The notes: generated from the letters alone by a model not told the origin. Shown: positions 51,868 through 62,635, counted from the stretch's first letter. The stretch: 64,000 nt of DNA from Sphingomonas xanthus (GCF_007998985.1 NZ_CP041659.1:930001-994000); one strand, 5' to 3'. Translations and numbers: made by a program.

Positions 51868-54546
51868 TTAGGCCGCCAGGTTCCTCAGCACATAGTGGAG
51901 GATGCCGCCCGAACGATAATATTCGAGCTCATTGTAGGTATCGATCCGGCAGCGGGCTTTGATCACCAGCTGCTCGCCATTGGCCCGGGTAACCTTGACC
52001 TCGACGTCCTGGCGCGGCGCAATGTCGGCCACACCTTCAACCGCGAATGTCTCGCTGCCGTCGAGCGCAAAGGTCGCGCAATTTTCACCATCGGCGAACT
52101 GCAGCGGCAGAACGCCCATCCCCACCAGGTTCGAACGGTGGATCCGCTCGAAGCTTTCGGCCAATACCGCTCGGACCCCAAGCAAGATGGTCCCCTTCGC
52201 TGCCCAGTCGCGCGAGGACCCGGTGCCATATTCCTTGCCGGCGATGACCACCAGGGGCGTGCCTTCAGCCTGGTACTTCATCGCCGCGTCGTAGATCGGC
52301 ATGGTTTCGCCGGTGGGCACGTAGCGGGTCATGCCCCCTTCGACCCCGTCCAGCATCCGATTGCGAATGCGGATGTTGGCGAAGGTACCGCGCATCATTA
52401 CCTGATGGTTGCCGCGACGCGCGCCATAGCTGTTGAACTCCGCCCTTGGGACGTCCTTGTCGATAAGATAGCTGCCGGCCGGGCTGTCGAGCTTGATCGC
52501 GCCGGCCGGGGAGATGTGGTCGGTGGTGATGGAGTCGCCGAACAATGCGAGGGCCCGCGCGCCTTCAATGTCGGTCAGCGGCTCGGGCGTCATCGTCATG
52601 CCGGTGAAATAGGGAGGGTTCTGGATATAGGTCGACTGTTCCGGCCAGTCGTAGGTGTCGCCGCCCCCGACCTCGATCGCCCGCCAGCGTTCGTCCCCGG
52701 CATAGACGTCGGCGTAGCGGGAGATGAACATGTCGCGCGATACATGGGCGTCGATCAACTGGCGGACTTCGTCATTGGTCGGCCAGACGTCCTTCAGGAA
52801 GACGTCGACGCCCTGCCGGTCCTGGCCCAGCGGAGTCTTGTTCATGTCCGAGCGAACCGTCCCCATCAGGGCATAGGCTACCACCAGCGGAGGCGAGGCG
52901 AGATAGTTGGCGCGGCAATCGGGCGAGACGCGACCTTCGAAGTTGCGGTTGCCCGACAGGACCGAGGCGGCAACCAGGTCATTCTCGTTGATTGCCTTGC
53001 TGATCGGCTCCGGCAACGGGCCCGAATTGCCGATGCAAGTGGTGCAGCCATAGCCGACCAGGTTGAAGCCGATCGCGTCCAGGTCTTCGCTAAGGCCGGA
53101 GGCGTTGAGATATTCCGTCACGACCTGGCTTCCCGGGGCGAGGCTGGTCTTGACCCAGGGCTTGCGCGTCAGGCCCTTTTCGCGAGCCTTGCGCGCCACC
53201 AGGCCGGCGGCGATCAGGACCGAGGGGTTCGACGTGTTGGTGCAGCTGGTGATCGCGGCGATCATCACGTCACCATTGCCGATGTCGAACGATTCGCCGG
53301 CAACCGCGACCCGCGGGTCGTCATGCTTCTGGTAAGTGGTTTCAAGTTCGGCATTGAACAGCTCGTCAACCTCGCTCAGGCGGACCCGGTCCTGCGGACG
53401 CTTGGGACCGGCAAGCGAGGGTTCGACGCTGCCCATGTCGAGATCGACTGTGTCGGTGAAGATCGGGTCGGGTGTCGACGAATCGCGCCACATCCCCTGG
53501 GCTTCGGCATAGGCGCGGACCAGTTCGATCCGGTCATCGTCACGGCCAGTCAGTTTCAGATATTCGATCGTCCGCTCGTCGATCGGGAAGAAGCCGCAGG
53601 TCGCGCCATATTCGGGTGCCATGTTGGCGATCGTCGCACGGTCGGCGAGGCTGAGCGCATCGAGGCCGGGGCCGAAAAATTCGACGAACCGGCCGACCAC
53701 GCCCTTGGCCCGAAGCATCTGGGTGACGGTCAGCACCAGGTCGGTCGCGGTGATTCCTTCCTTCAGCGCGCCGGACAGCCGGAATCCTACCACCTCGGGG
53801 ATCAGCATGCTGACCGGCTGGCCGAGCATCGCGGCTTCGGCCTCAATCCCGCCGACGCCCCATCCGAGCACGCCGAGCCCGTTGACCATGGTTGTATGGC
53901 TGTCGGTCCCGACCAGCGTGTCGGGATAGGCGACTTCCTCACCCGACTGGTCCTTGGACGACCACACCGTCTGGGCGATATTCTCCAGATTGACCTGGTG
54001 GCAGATACCGGTGCCGGGCGGAACAACCTTGAAATTGTCGAACGCCTGCGATCCCCATTTCAGAAATTCATAGCGCTCGGCGTTGCGGGCATATTCGAGC
54101 TCGACGTTCTTTTCGAACGCCTTGGGGTTGCCGAATTCGTCGACCATCACGCTATGATCAATCACCAGGTGGACCGGCACCTGCGGGTTGATCTTCTGGG
54201 CGTCGCCTCCCAGCCCTTTCATCGCGTCGCGCATCGCAGCGAGGTCGACCACGGCGGGGACGCCGGTGAAGTCCTGCATCAGGACCCGGGCCGGGCGATA
54301 CTGGATTTCGCGGTTGATGCGCCGTTCCTTCTGCCAGTCGACCATGCTCTGAAGGTCGTCGCGAGTGACCGTATCGCCATCCTCGAACCGCAGCAGATTT
54401 TCGAGCAGCACCTTCATCGAAAAGGGCAGGCGCGACACGTCCCCCAGCGCCGCCGCAGCCTTTTCGAGCGAGTAATAAGCGTATCGCTTGCCTCCGGCCT
54501 CCAGCGTGGAACGGGTCTTCAAGCTGTCCTGGCCGGTCGGGATCAT
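51868..54546 (-). CDS. acnA: Aconitate hydratase A
   Basis: TCA-cycle enzyme of 892 residues interconverting citrate and isocitrate. Fe-S ligands are in [12 protein letters not shown] and [29 protein letters not shown] and the C-terminal [15 protein letters not shown] swivel-domain motif confirm AcnA/IRP type. The length is typical. A long open frame on the opposite strand is a composition effect. The cyclase gene follows five bases downstream. Confidence 0.97.
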   Translation of the reverse strand: MIPTGQDSLKTRSTLEAGGKRYAYYSLEKAAAALGDVSRLPFSMKVLLENLLRFEDGDTVTRDDLQSMVDWQKERRINREIQYRPARVLMQDFTGVPAVVDLAAMRDAMKGLGGDAQKINPQVPVHLVIDHSVMVDEFGNPKAFEKNVELEYARNAERYEFLKWGSQAFDNFKVVPPGTGICHQVNLENIAQTVWSSKDQSGEEVAYPDTLVGTDSHTTMVNGLGVLGWGVGGIEAEAAMLGQPVSMLIPEVVGFRLSGALKEGITATDLVLTVTQMLRAKGVVGRFVEFFGPGLDALSLADRATIANMAPEYGATCGFFPIDERTIEYLKLTGRDDDRIELVRAYAEAQGMWRDSSTPDPIFTDTVDLDMGSVEPSLAGPKRPQDRVRLSEVDELFNAELETTYQKHDDPRVAVAGESFDIGNGDVMIAAITSCTNTSNPSVLIAAGLVARKAREKGLTRKPWVKTSLAPGSQVVTEYLNASGLSEDLDAIGFNLVGYGCTTCIGNSGPLPEPISKAINENDLVAASVLSGNRNFEGRVSPDCRANYLASPPLVVAYALMGTVRSDMNKTPLGQDRQGVDVFLKDVWPTNDEVRQLIDAHVSRDMFISRYADVYAGDERWRAIEVGGGDTYDWPEQSTYIQNPPYFTGMTMTPEPLTDIEGARALALFGDSITTDHISPAGAIKLDSPAGSYLIDKDVPRAEFNSYGARRGNHQVMMRGTFANIRIRNRMLDGVEGGMTRYVPTGETMPIYDAAMKYQAEGTPLVVIAGKEYGTGSSRDWAAKGTILLGVRAVLAESFERIHRSNLVGMGVLPLQFADGENCATFALDGSETFAVEGVADIAPRQDVEVKVTRANGEQLVIKARCRIDTYNELEYYRSGGILHYVLRNLAA

Positions 54547-54646
54547 CGGGATTCCTTCGAGATTTCATCGATGTTGAAGTCCGCGCGGGCACGCCCGGCG
54601 GCGGTTGGCCGCGCCACTAGCAAGAATGGCGGCGCATGACAAAGGG

Positions 54647-54660
54647 CGGGAGCATTCCCG
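54647..54660 (-). terminator. Short hairpin after corA
   Basis: CGGGA and TCCCG flank a four-base loop just after the corA stop, followed on the minus strand by CCCTTTGTC. Weak candidate. Confidence 0.35.
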
Positions 54661-54663
54661 ATT

Positions 54664-55641
54664 TTAAAGCCAGCCGCGTTTCCGCGCGATCAGGAAGGGC
54701 AGCACCGCGCTGACCAGGATCAGGCCCAAGGCCATCGGATAGCCGTAGAGCCAGTCCAGCTCCGGCATATGGCGGAAATTCATCCCATAGACGCCGGCGA
54801 TGAGTGTCGGCGGCATCAGCACCACGGCGACCACCGAGAAGACTTTCATGACCATATTCTGTTCGAGCGTGATCATGCCCAGCGAGGCGTCGAGCAGGAA
54901 GTTGAGGTTCTCCGCCAAGAAATCGCTGTGGTCGTCGAGCGCTCGGCCGTCGGCGATCAGGCTTTTGACATGGCGCAACTGGCTGGGGTGGTCGCTGATC
55001 AGGTCGAGCGCAGCCAGGAAGCTCAGCATCCGGCTGGTGCTGACCGAGCTTTCCCGCAACCGCGCGAGCAGCCGCTGCATGCTGCCGATGCGGATCATCA
55101 ATGCCTCATAGCGAAGCTCGGGATGCCGCCGCCGAGCCCGCCGCTCGCGCTCGAAAATCTGGGTCGAGGTCGCCTCGATGCTTGCCCCTGCCTCTTCAAG
55201 CGCGTCGGCGAGCCGGTCGACCACCGCATCGAGCAATTTCACCAGCACCGTCAACGGATCGCCAGCGAGCGATGGATCGGCATAAGCATGGTCAGCGAAA
55301 ACAATGAAAGGATCGGGGTCGATGTAGCGCACCGTGACCAGGTGATTCCTGGTCAGGATGAAGCTTATCGGATCGGTCGACGGCCGCCCTTCCTCGATCC
55401 CGTAGATCACCGACATGGTCATGAAGGTGACGCCATCCTTCTCGTAAAGACGGCTGGAAGGTTCGATTTCCAGCATCTCCTCGCGGGTCGGAACATTGGT
55501 GCCGATCAGCTTCTCGGCGAACTGTTCCTCGTCCTTCGTCGGCTCGAGAAGGTCGACCCAGATCGCCTTTTCGGCATCCTCGACGTTCCGCGCGGCATCG
55601 ATCGGGGCGGCGATGCATCCAGGTCCGAACAGGCGCAACAT
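54664..55641 (-). CDS. corA: CorA family Mg2+/Co2+ transporter
   Basis: A 325-residue channel protein: large N-terminal cytoplasmic domain with long helices, then two C-terminal transmembrane segments. The pore signature YGMNF follows the first (VVAVVLMPPTLIAGVYGMNF) and the end is the basic IARKRGWL. ATG 55641 is chosen because it gives the family start MLRLFGPG; the open frame continues upstream to 55677 but would overlap the divergent DUF2585 gene, whose ATG is only six bases away. Confidence 0.9.
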   Translation of the reverse strand: MLRLFGPGCIAAPIDAARNVEDAEKAIWVDLLEPTKDEEQFAEKLIGTNVPTREEMLEIEPSSRLYEKDGVTFMTMSVIYGIEEGRPSTDPISFILTRNHLVTVRYIDPDPFIVFADHAYADPSLAGDPLTVLVKLLDAVVDRLADALEEAGASIEATSTQIFERERRARRRHPELRYEALMIRIGSMQRLLARLRESSVSTSRMLSFLAALDLISDHPSQLRHVKSLIADGRALDDHSDFLAENLNFLLDASLGMITLEQNMVMKVFSVVAVVLMPPTLIAGVYGMNFRHMPELDWLYGYPMALGLILVSAVLPFLIARKRGWL

Positions 55642-55647
55642 GGTTCC

Positions 55648-56250
55648 ATGGGTGCGACAGCATCGCCGCCTTGGCAAGCGCTACGACGCTGCTACTCCTC
55701 AAGGCCATGCTGGCTGCAGTGCAGCGGCCCCGGCCGCTTTTCCTTACTTTTGGCAGCGGTCCTGTGGACCATGGGCCGCCCGCCAATCTGCACCTGTGGC
55801 ACTATCGCAATATGGGGCGAGGTCGGGCCCAGGCAGAGCCAGATGCTGTTCGACTGGTACAGCCCCAGCCACCTTGTCCATGGCTTTATCTTTTACGCCC
55901 TGCTCAATGCGCTGTGGCGCGGCGCCACCGCTGAGCAACGGTTGGCGGCAGCGCTGGCGGTCGAGGCAGCCTGGGAAATTGTCGAGAATACGCCGATGGT
56001 CATCGACCGCTACCGCGAAGCGACCGCGGCGCTTGGCTATAGCGGCGACTCGATCCTCAACTCCGCCAGCGACATGATGATGATGGCCGCCGGATTCGCC
56101 GCCGCGCGGCGCCTGCCACTTTGGGCGAGCCTTGTCCTTGTACTGGCACTGGAGATCGTGCCTTTGATCGCCATTCGCGACAATCTGACCTTGAACCTGT
56201 GGATGCTGCTGGCGCCCAGCGAGGCAATCAAATCATGGCAGGTCGCTTAG
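55648..56250 (+). CDS. DUF2585 family membrane protein
   Basis: A 200-residue integral membrane protein with several hydrophobic segments. The family signature is CTCGTIAIWGEV then SQMLFDWYSPSHLVHGFIFY, with EAAWEIVENTP and SGDSILNSASDM further on. Function is unknown; DUF2585 proteins are widespread in alphaproteobacteria. ATG 55648 is the only good start that keeps the first membrane segment (FSLLLAAVLWTMG). Divergent from corA. Confidence 0.82.
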   Translation: MGATASPPWQALRRCYSSRPCWLQCSGPGRFSLLLAAVLWTMGRPPICTCGTIAIWGEVGPRQSQMLFDWYSPSHLVHGFIFYALLNALWRGATAEQRLAAALAVEAAWEIVENTPMVIDRYREATAALGYSGDSILNSASDMMMMAAGFAAARRLPLWASLVLVLALEIVPLIAIRDNLTLNLWMLLAPSEAIKSWQVA

Positions 56251-56290
56251 TCGCTTGCGCGCCGCCATTAGTTGATTATCGTGCCGTTCC

Positions 56291-56812
56291 ATGAAGATAG
56301 CGGTAATTGTTGCGTTGGCCGTTTCCACCCTGGCTACCCCGGCGCAAGCGAGCGAAGTGTTTGGCGGCCTTTACGTCCATGGAGTCGACACGCCGCTCAC
56401 CCTCGGCGGGTCGCCTGAAGGCGGAATCGATTTCCAGCTGGGACTTCGAGGTGATCAGATCATTCCGGGGACCGGGCTTGAACCTCACCTGTTCGCCGCG
56501 GTGAACAGCAAGGGCGACACAAGTTACCTGTCCGCCGGTCTGTCCTGGAAGTTCGGCGACAAGCTTTACGTTCGTCCAGGCCTGGGCCTTGCGGTTCACA
56601 ATGGCTCGAAAGCCGATTTCGACAAGCCCGGCAATGGCAGGATCGAATTTGGCAGCCGCCTGCTGTTCGCCCCCGAACTAGGGATCGGCGTTCGCGTCAG
56701 CCCCCGCGTAACTGTAGAAGCCAGCTGGGTCCATCTCAGCCACGCCACGATTTTCAGCGGGCAGAACCCGGGCATCGACAATATCGGCGCCAGGCTGAAC
56801 CTTCGCTTCTAG
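56291..56812 (+). CDS. Acyloxyacyl hydrolase, PagL-like lipid A deacylase
   Basis: A 173-residue outer membrane beta-barrel with signal peptide (PAQASE). The C-terminal WVHLSHATIFSGQNPG carries the PagL-type His-x-Ser pair (His148, Ser150), and GGLYVHGVDTPLTLG is the usual N-terminal strand. PagL removes a 3-O-acyl chain from lipid A. The third catalytic acid of Pseudomonas PagL is not clearly conserved at the expected spacing. It shares its CTAG stop with the convergent DUF4142 gene. Confidence 0.8.
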   Translation: MKIAVIVALAVSTLATPAQASEVFGGLYVHGVDTPLTLGGSPEGGIDFQLGLRGDQIIPGTGLEPHLFAAVNSKGDTSYLSAGLSWKFGDKLYVRPGLGLAVHNGSKADFDKPGNGRIEFGSRLLFAPELGIGVRVSPRVTVEASWVHLSHATIFSGQNPGIDNIGARLNLRF

Positions 56813-57339
56813 CGATTCCGCAGCATCTGCAGGTTTCGTCCGGTGGCCGGCGCGGCCATCCGGGCAACCGGTTTCAACGTCGCACTCGAGCCATTTGCGG
56901 CGAAGGAGGAATGGGCCTGCGCGGCCTCGGCCAGGACCGGATCGAGTAGCTGCCGGTAGGTCGTCTCCACACTTCCCGAAATCCGCAACCGATCGAGGTC
57001 GGCAGCCTGCGCTGCGGTCAGCGAAGCCGTTGGGAGCAGGTCTAGGCGCCGTCCCGCGAAGCTGAGCTGGGAGCCGATGCCCCGCTGGTCGGCGGCGATG
57101 GCTTGCGCCAGGCCCCGGAACCGGACATCGCCCGATCGCTGGGCGGCGATTTCGGACGCCCTCACCGCGAAAAGCGCGCTCGACGCCGCGACCTGCATGT
57201 AGATTGCGGGCGCAAGCGCTGTCGCCGCGGGAACGACGGCGACGGTGGCCGGCGCCGTGGGTGCGGGAAGTTGGCGCGGCGCGCAGCCGCTAAGCAAGGC
57301 TGCGCCGCCGATCAGCAGGCCCGCAATTCGCTTCCACAT
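56809..57339 (-). CDS. DUF4142 lipoprotein
   Basis: A 176-residue lipoprotein (lipobox LLSGC) with a helical DUF4142 domain, a ferritin-like four-helix fold (IYMQVAASSALFAVRASEIA, VRFRGLAQAIAADQRGIG). ATG 57339 gives a standard signal; a GTG at 57345 is nearer to AGGAGG (five bases) and may be the true start. That ribosome site lies just inside the fumC end, so it is probably co-transcribed with fumC. Function unknown. Confidence 0.78.
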   Translation of the reverse strand: MWKRIAGLLIGGAALLSGCAPRQLPAPTAPATVAVVPAATALAPAIYMQVAASSALFAVRASEIAAQRSGDVRFRGLAQAIAADQRGIGSQLSFAGRRLDLLPTASLTAAQAADLDRLRISGSVETTYRQLLDPVLAEAAQAHSSFAANGSSATLKPVARMAAPATGRNLQMLRNR

Positions 57340-57355
57340 GTCCACAAGTTCCTCC

Positions 57356-58750
57356 TTATCGGCCGAGCATATTCTCCGGCCTGACGAGCCGGTTGAAAGT
57401 CTCCTCGTCAACCAGCCCCAGTTCCAAACCCGCTTCCTTGAGGGTCTGGCCCTTCTTATGCGCATGTTTGGCAATGGTGGCGGCATTGTCATAGCCGATT
57501 TCCGGGGCCAGCGCGGTGACCAGCATCAGCGAACGGTTCATGAGGTCGGCAATCCGCTGTTCGTCAGCCTCGAGCCCGTCGAGCGTGCGCTCGGTGAAGC
57601 TCATCATGCCCGTCGACAGGAGGTTGATCGAGCGGATGATGTTCGCGCCGATCAGCGGCTTGAAGACATTGAGTTCCATATGCCCCTGGAGGCCGCCAAC
57701 GGTGACCGCCACATGGTTGCCCATCACCTGGGCGGCGACCATGGTCAGCATTTCGCACTGAGTCGGGTTGACCTTGCCCGGCATGATCGAGCTGCCCGGC
57801 TCATTCTCCGGAAGCTTCAGTTCGCCAAGCCCGCAACGCGGTCCCGAGCCGAGCAGCCGGATGTCATTGGCGATCTTCGACAGGCTCACCGCGATGGTGT
57901 TGAGGACTCCCGACAGTTCGACCATCGTGTCATGCGCCGCCAGCTCGGCAAACTTGTTCGGCGCCGAGGTGAAGGGCAGCTGGGTCAGGTTGGCCACCTC
58001 CTTGGCGAAGGCATCGGCGAAACCAGCAGGTGCGTTCAGGCCCGTCCCCACCGCGGTCCCTCCCTGGGCCAGCCGCATCACCCGGGGCAGCACGGCTTCA
58101 ACCCTGACGATATTGTCCTCGATCATCGCCGCGTAGCCCGAAAACTCCTGACCGAGAGTCAGCGGGGTGGCGTCCTGGAGGTGGGTGCGGCCAATCTTGA
58201 CGAGGCTGTCCCACCGCTCCGACTGCTCGGCCAGCCGGGCGTGGATACGCCTCAGCGCGGGGAGCAGCCGGCGATAGATGGCGATACCCGCGGAAATGTG
58301 CATCGCGGTCGGGAAACTGTCGTTCGACGACTGGCCCTTGTTGACATGATCGTTGGGGTGGACGGGGTCCTTGCCGCCGCGGCTTCCGGTTAACTGCTCA
58401 TTGGCGCGGCCGGCGATGACCTCATTGGCATTCATGTTCGACTGGGTGCCCGAACCCGTCTGCCAGATGACCAGCGGGAACTGTCCGTCGAGGTCGCCCC
58501 TGGCGACTTCGCCCGCGGCCTGCTGAATGGCTTCGGCAATGTTCGCGTCGAGCCCGCCGATCCGCGCATTAACCCGCGCTGCGGCCTGTTTCACATAACC
58601 CAGCGCGTGGACAATCTCTGCCGGCATCCGCTCCCGATCTCCGAACGGGAAGTTGGCTATCGACCGTTCGGTCTGGGCGCCCCAATAGCTGTCACCCGGG
58701 ACGTCGATCGGGCCAAAGCTGTCGGTTTCGGTGCGGGTCGGACTGTTCAT
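57356..58750 (-). CDS. fumC: Class II fumarate hydratase
   Basis: TCA-cycle fumarase of 464 residues, oxygen-stable and without iron-sulfur cluster. [15 protein letters not shown] is the superfamily signature; [18 protein letters not shown] and [20 protein letters not shown] are substrate motifs. Starts [18 protein letters not shown]. It lies upstream of the DUF4142 lipoprotein on the same strand. Confidence 0.97.
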   Translation of the reverse strand: MNSPTRTETDSFGPIDVPGDSYWGAQTERSIANFPFGDRERMPAEIVHALGYVKQAAARVNARIGGLDANIAEAIQQAAGEVARGDLDGQFPLVIWQTGSGTQSNMNANEVIAGRANEQLTGSRGGKDPVHPNDHVNKGQSSNDSFPTAMHISAGIAIYRRLLPALRRIHARLAEQSERWDSLVKIGRTHLQDATPLTLGQEFSGYAAMIEDNIVRVEAVLPRVMRLAQGGTAVGTGLNAPAGFADAFAKEVANLTQLPFTSAPNKFAELAAHDTMVELSGVLNTIAVSLSKIANDIRLLGSGPRCGLGELKLPENEPGSSIMPGKVNPTQCEMLTMVAAQVMGNHVAVTVGGLQGHMELNVFKPLIGANIIRSINLLSTGMMSFTERTLDGLEADEQRIADLMNRSLMLVTALAPEIGYDNAATIAKHAHKKGQTLKEAGLELGLVDEETFNRLVRPENMLGR

Positions 58751-58831
58751 GAGGGCATATCCATCGGCAGAGGAAGTTGCCGATGCCCCTAGCCAGCGAT
58801 GCGAAGGGAGTCGAGTTCGCCCGTGCCCGCG

Positions 58832-59317
58832 CTACTTCTTGCGGGTGAAATCCACGCTGACGACGTTAGAGCCGTCCTCGATCGGTTCGGCGGCAGGCAC
58901 ATCATTCTCGGCCTCGTCATGGTCTTCATGCCCTTCGGGCGCGCCATTGGCCTGGAACTTGAGGCTGAAATCAACCGCCGGGTCGACGAAATCGGTCACT
59001 GCCGCGAAGGGCACGACCAGGGTCGAGGGCACTCCGCCGAAGCTCAGGCCGACCGAAAACCCTTCCTCGGTAACCTTGAGGTCCCAGAAACGGTGCTGGA
59101 TGACGATCGTCATCTCGTCCGGAAAACGCTCGACCAGGTGCTTGGGGATCGAAACCCCGGGCATGCGAGTCTTGAAGGTGATGTAGAAATGGTGGGTTCC
59201 GGGCAGCGCGCCCTGCATTTCGACCTCATGGAGCACCCGGCCGACAACCGCGCGCAACGCTTCCTGTACGATTTCATCGTAGGGAATCAGGGACTCAGGG
59301 GTTTCCTCATTCATCAT
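58832..59317 (-). CDS. sspB: SspB family ClpXP adaptor
   Basis: A 161-residue alpha-type SspB, which delivers ssrA-tagged proteins to ClpXP. Fold motifs LPGTHHFYITFKT, FPDEMTIVIQHRFWDL and GFSVGLSFGGVPSTLVVPF; then an acidic linker and the basic end VVSVDFTRKK, the expected ClpX-docking tail. ATG 59317 or 59314 fits the family start; longer frames overlap the divergent HIT gene promoter. Confidence 0.88.
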   Translation of the reverse strand: MMNEETPESLIPYDEIVQEALRAVVGRVLHEVEMQGALPGTHHFYITFKTRMPGVSIPKHLVERFPDEMTIVIQHRFWDLKVTEEGFSVGLSFGGVPSTLVVPFAAVTDFVDPAVDFSLKFQANGAPEGHEDHDEAENDVPAAEPIEDGSNVVSVDFTRKK

Positions 59318-59369
59318 CTTTCGTGGTAGCGATGAGGCACCACCGGTCAAGCGGAGTCCAGCGAGATCC

Positions 59370-59747
59370 ATGCCCATCGACGCCAAGCAGCCCTATGACG
59401 GGCAGAATATTTTCGCCCGGATCCTAAGGGGGGAACTGCCCGCCAAAACGGTGATGGAGAGCGAGCACAGCCTCGCCTTCCACGACATCCAGCCGCTGGC
59501 CCCAATCCATGTTCTGGTGATCCCCAAGGGCGAGTATGTCAGCTGGGACGATTTCACCGCCAGCGCAAGCGAGGCGGAAATCTGCGATTTCGTGCGAACC
59601 ATCGGCGAGGTCGCACGGATGACCGGTGCCGACACGCAGGGCTATCGCATCCTCAGCAACGTCGGGAAGCGCGGCGGCCAGGAGGTGCCTCACCTTCATG
59701 TCCACGTCTTTGGCGGCCAGCCGTTGGGGCCCATGCTTCAGCGGTGA
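59370..59747 (+). CDS. HIT family nucleotide-binding protein
   Basis: A 125-residue HinT-like protein. The histidine triad is HLHVHVFGG near residue 108, and PIHVLVIPKGEYVSWDD precedes it. Such proteins hydrolyse nucleoside phosphoramidates. No partner is evident. Confidence 0.93.
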   Translation: MPIDAKQPYDGQNIFARILRGELPAKTVMESEHSLAFHDIQPLAPIHVLVIPKGEYVSWDDFTASASEAEICDFVRTIGEVARMTGADTQGYRILSNVGKRGGQEVPHLHVHVFGGQPLGPMLQR

Positions 59748-59878
59748 TCAGTGCGCCGGGAGCAACAGGCCCTGACGAATTCTTCCTAGGGGATTGCGCC
59801 CGTCTTTCGAGCCGCTAGGCTCCGCGCCAGAACAGCGGGCGCTGCATGCACAGCGCCTCGCATTCCAAGGGGAACAGC

Positions 59879-61486
59879 ATGCTTCTAGACCGCGTCAAAC
59901 CGCTCGACGCCATTCTCGCAACGGCGAAGAAAAAATCGCTGCACCGCACCCTAGGCGCGTTGCAACTCACGCTTTTCGGTATCGGCTGTATCATCGGCAC
60001 GGGGATTTTCGTGCTGACGTCGGCGGGTGCCCAGAAGGCCGGGCCAGGCCTGATGCTTGCCTTCATCATCGCCGGCGCGGTCTGTGTTGTGGCCGCGCTT
60101 TGCTATGCCGAGATCGCGGCCATGATCCCGGTCGCCGGTTCCGCCTACACCTATAGCTATGCCACGATGGGCGAATTTCTCGCCTGGACGGTCGGCTGGG
60201 CGCTGGTTCTTGAATATGCCATCGCCGCCTCCGCGGTGTCGGTCGGCTGGTCGGGCTATTTCACAGGTACGATCCTCAACGAATTCTTCAATTTCCAGTT
60301 ACCTGCCTATCTTAGTGCCGGGCCGCTGGCGCTTGGTGGCGCGGAAGGCGGGTTCATCAACCTGCCCGCGCTGGTCATCGCCCTCCTGATCACCTGGCTG
60401 CTGATGATCGGCACGACCGAAAGCGCGCGCGTCAACGCCGTCCTGGTGGCGATCAAGGTTGCCGCGCTCACTGCCTTCATCGGCCTGACGCTGACCAGCG
60501 CCTATTTTGACCCTGACAAGTTCAACCCGTTCCTTCCTGCCGGCCTGTTCGGCGGGTTCGGCAGCGGGGTCGGGGCGGTCGGCGCAGCCGCGACGATCTT
60601 CTTCGCCTATGTCGGCTTCGACGCGGTCTCGACCGCGGCCGAGGAAACCAAGAATCCGCAGCGCAATGTCCCGATCGGCCTGATCGGGTCGCTGCTGTTC
60701 TGCACCGTCTTCTACATCCTGGTTGCCGCCGGCGCCGTCGGCACCATCGGCGGCCAGCCGATCATGGGGCCGAACGGTATTCCCTTCCCGGCTGGTTCCG
60801 AAGAGCTGGCCCGCCAGTGCGCGCTGCCTGAATTCCGCGATGCACTGGTTTGTTCGAATGAGGCGCTTGCGCACGTCCTGCGGCAGATCGGCTGGTCCGG
60901 GGTCGGCAACATGCTCGGCATCGCCGCCTTCCTGGCGTTGCCATCGGTCATCCTGATCCTGTTGTTCGGCCAGACCCGCATTTTCTTCGTCATGGCGCGC
61001 GACGGCCTGCTTCCCGAGAAGCTGTCCGAAGTGCACCCGAAGTGGAAGACGCCCTATATCGTCACCGCGATGACCGGCGTCGTAGTCGCCATCGCGGCGG
61101 CCTTCCTGCCGGTCGGCCAGCTTGCCGATATTGCCAATGCCGGAACGCTTTACGCCTTCTTCATGGTGGCAATCGCGGTCATGCTGCTGCGCAAGCAGTC
61201 GCCCGGCCGGGAGCGTCCGTTCAGGGTGCCTGCGCTGGTGGTGATCGGTCCGTTGACGGTGCTGGGAACATTGTTCCTGTTCTTCAACCTGCCGTTCGAG
61301 GCGATGATGGTACTGCCGATTTGGTCGATCCTCGGCTTCCTCGTCTACTTCGGCTACAGCCGTAGCCGCAGCCATCTCGGCAAAGGCATCGTCGAGGTTC
61401 CGGAACTCGATCCCAACGCACCGCCGATCGACGCCCTGCCGTTGCCGGGCACGCCGGTTCCGGGCAGCCCGGAGACCCGCGGCTAG
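59879..61486 (+). CDS. Amino acid permease (APC family, cationic amino acid type)
   Basis: A 535-residue transporter with about 12 membrane segments. TLFGIGCIIGTGIFVLTSAG is the substrate-site helix and FFAYVGFDAVSTAAEETKNP the conserved loop of YhdG/CAT-type permeases. The C terminus ends in a Pro-rich tail. ATG 59879 has AAGGGG eight bases before it. A strong terminator follows. Confidence 0.92.
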   Translation: MLLDRVKPLDAILATAKKKSLHRTLGALQLTLFGIGCIIGTGIFVLTSAGAQKAGPGLMLAFIIAGAVCVVAALCYAEIAAMIPVAGSAYTYSYATMGEFLAWTVGWALVLEYAIAASAVSVGWSGYFTGTILNEFFNFQLPAYLSAGPLALGGAEGGFINLPALVIALLITWLLMIGTTESARVNAVLVAIKVAALTAFIGLTLTSAYFDPDKFNPFLPAGLFGGFGSGVGAVGAAATIFFAYVGFDAVSTAAEETKNPQRNVPIGLIGSLLFCTVFYILVAAGAVGTIGGQPIMGPNGIPFPAGSEELARQCALPEFRDALVCSNEALAHVLRQIGWSGVGNMLGIAAFLALPSVILILLFGQTRIFFVMARDGLLPEKLSEVHPKWKTPYIVTAMTGVVVAIAAAFLPVGQLADIANAGTLYAFFMVAIAVMLLRKQSPGRERPFRVPALVVIGPLTVLGTLFLFFNLPFEAMMVLPIWSILGFLVYFGYSRSRSHLGKGIVEVPELDPNAPPIDALPLPGTPVPGSPETRG

Positions 61487-61508
61487 GCCAGGGGTCCAAT
61501 CGAAAGAG

Positions 61509-61540
61509 AAGGGGAGGCTTCACCGCCTCCCCTTTTTTTT
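61509..61540 (+). terminator. Rho-independent terminator after the permease
   Basis: AAGGGGAGGC (61509-61518) pairs with GCCTCCCCTT (61525-61534) around a six-base loop and runs into eight T's ending at 61540. It separates the permease from the convergent kinase gene. Confidence 0.88.
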
Positions 61541-61542
61541 AG

Positions 61543-62535
61543 CTAAAGGATATCCGCCGCCAACGCCCTGAGGTCGCGCTCGGGGCGGGCACCATAATGC
61601 TGGATCACTTCGGCGGCAGCGATCGCGCCAAGCTTAAGCGAGGCCTCCAGCCCCAGTCCGCGGGCCTGGCCGGCAAGGAACCCGGCCGCGAACAGGTCAC
61701 CAGCGCCGGTCGTGTCGACCAACCGCTCGATCGGCTCGGCAGTGACCGCCGCGCGTTCGCCGGCGCCGACCGCGATGGCCCCCTTCTCGCTTCGGGTCAC
61801 GACCAACATCGGCGTCACCCCGGCCAGAGCCGCAATGGCCTGGTCGATGTCATCGGTGCCGACCATCGCTAGCGCTTCGGCCTCATTGGCGAACAGAATA
61901 TCGATCCGACCATCCCTTAGCAGCGTCCAGAAGCCGTCGCGGTGACGGTCGACGCAGAAAGTATCGGACAGGGTAAAGGCGATCTTGCGCCCGGCGTCCC
62001 GGGCCGCCGCCATGGCCGCCTCCATCGCCGCGCGCGGCACTTCCGGATCCCACAAATAGCCTTCGAGATAGAGGATGGCGGCATCGGCAATCGCCGCCGG
62101 GTCGATCGCCGAACATTCGAGCATCTGCGCCGCGCCGAGGAAGGTGTTCATGGTCCGCTGCGCATCCGGCGTGACCAGGATCAGCGAGCGCGCGGTAGCA
62201 CCGACATCGTTGCGCGGCTTGACGAGGAAGGCGATGCCCTGCGCTTCGATATCATGCTTGTAGATGGTCCCAAGCTGGTCGGCGGCGACCTGGCCGACGA
62301 AGGCTGCGGCAAGCCCGAGCGCCGCAACCCCGGCCGCCGTGTTGCCCGCCGAGCCGCCGCTGATCTCGCGGCCGGGACCCATCGCGCCGTAGAGCCGAAC
62401 CGCTTCCGCTTCATCGATCAGCCGCATCGCCCCCTTGTCAAGGCCTTGCTCCGAGAGGAAGGAATCGTCGGCATCGGCGATGACGTCGACGATGGCGTTG
62501 CCGATGCAAAGCACGTCGAAGCGGGGCTGTGACAT
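61543..62535 (-). CDS. PfkB family sugar/adenosine kinase
   Basis: A 330-residue carbohydrate kinase. GGSAGNTAAGVAALG is PfkB signature 1 and DTTGAGDLFAAGFLAG signature 2 with catalytic Asp. FDVLCIGNAIVDVIA is the typical start of the adenosine-kinase-like group in alphaproteobacteria. ATG 62535 has GGAG six bases upstream. Substrate (adenosine, ribose or other) is not resolved. Confidence 0.9.
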   Translation of the reverse strand: MSQPRFDVLCIGNAIVDVIADADDSFLSEQGLDKGAMRLIDEAEAVRLYGAMGPGREISGGSAGNTAAGVAALGLAAAFVGQVAADQLGTIYKHDIEAQGIAFLVKPRNDVGATARSLILVTPDAQRTMNTFLGAAQMLECSAIDPAAIADAAILYLEGYLWDPEVPRAAMEAAMAAARDAGRKIAFTLSDTFCVDRHRDGFWTLLRDGRIDILFANEAEALAMVGTDDIDQAIAALAGVTPMLVVTRSEKGAIAVGAGERAAVTAEPIERLVDTTGAGDLFAAGFLAGQARGLGLEASLKLGAIAAAEVIQHYGARPERDLRALAADIL

Positions 62536-62635
62536 GGGATCTCCGATGATGACTGAGGATTGGCCGCGCCGCCTAGCCCCCGCCGCGGGCCGGCGCAAGC
62601 TTGCCAGCGCTGCGCACGCCCGCCACACAGGGCAA

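Noticed and set aside
51895..54639. 914-residue open frame antisense to aconitase
   Set aside because: Aconitase on the other strand has full motifs and normal length; long antisense frames are common in high-GC genes with G/C third positions.
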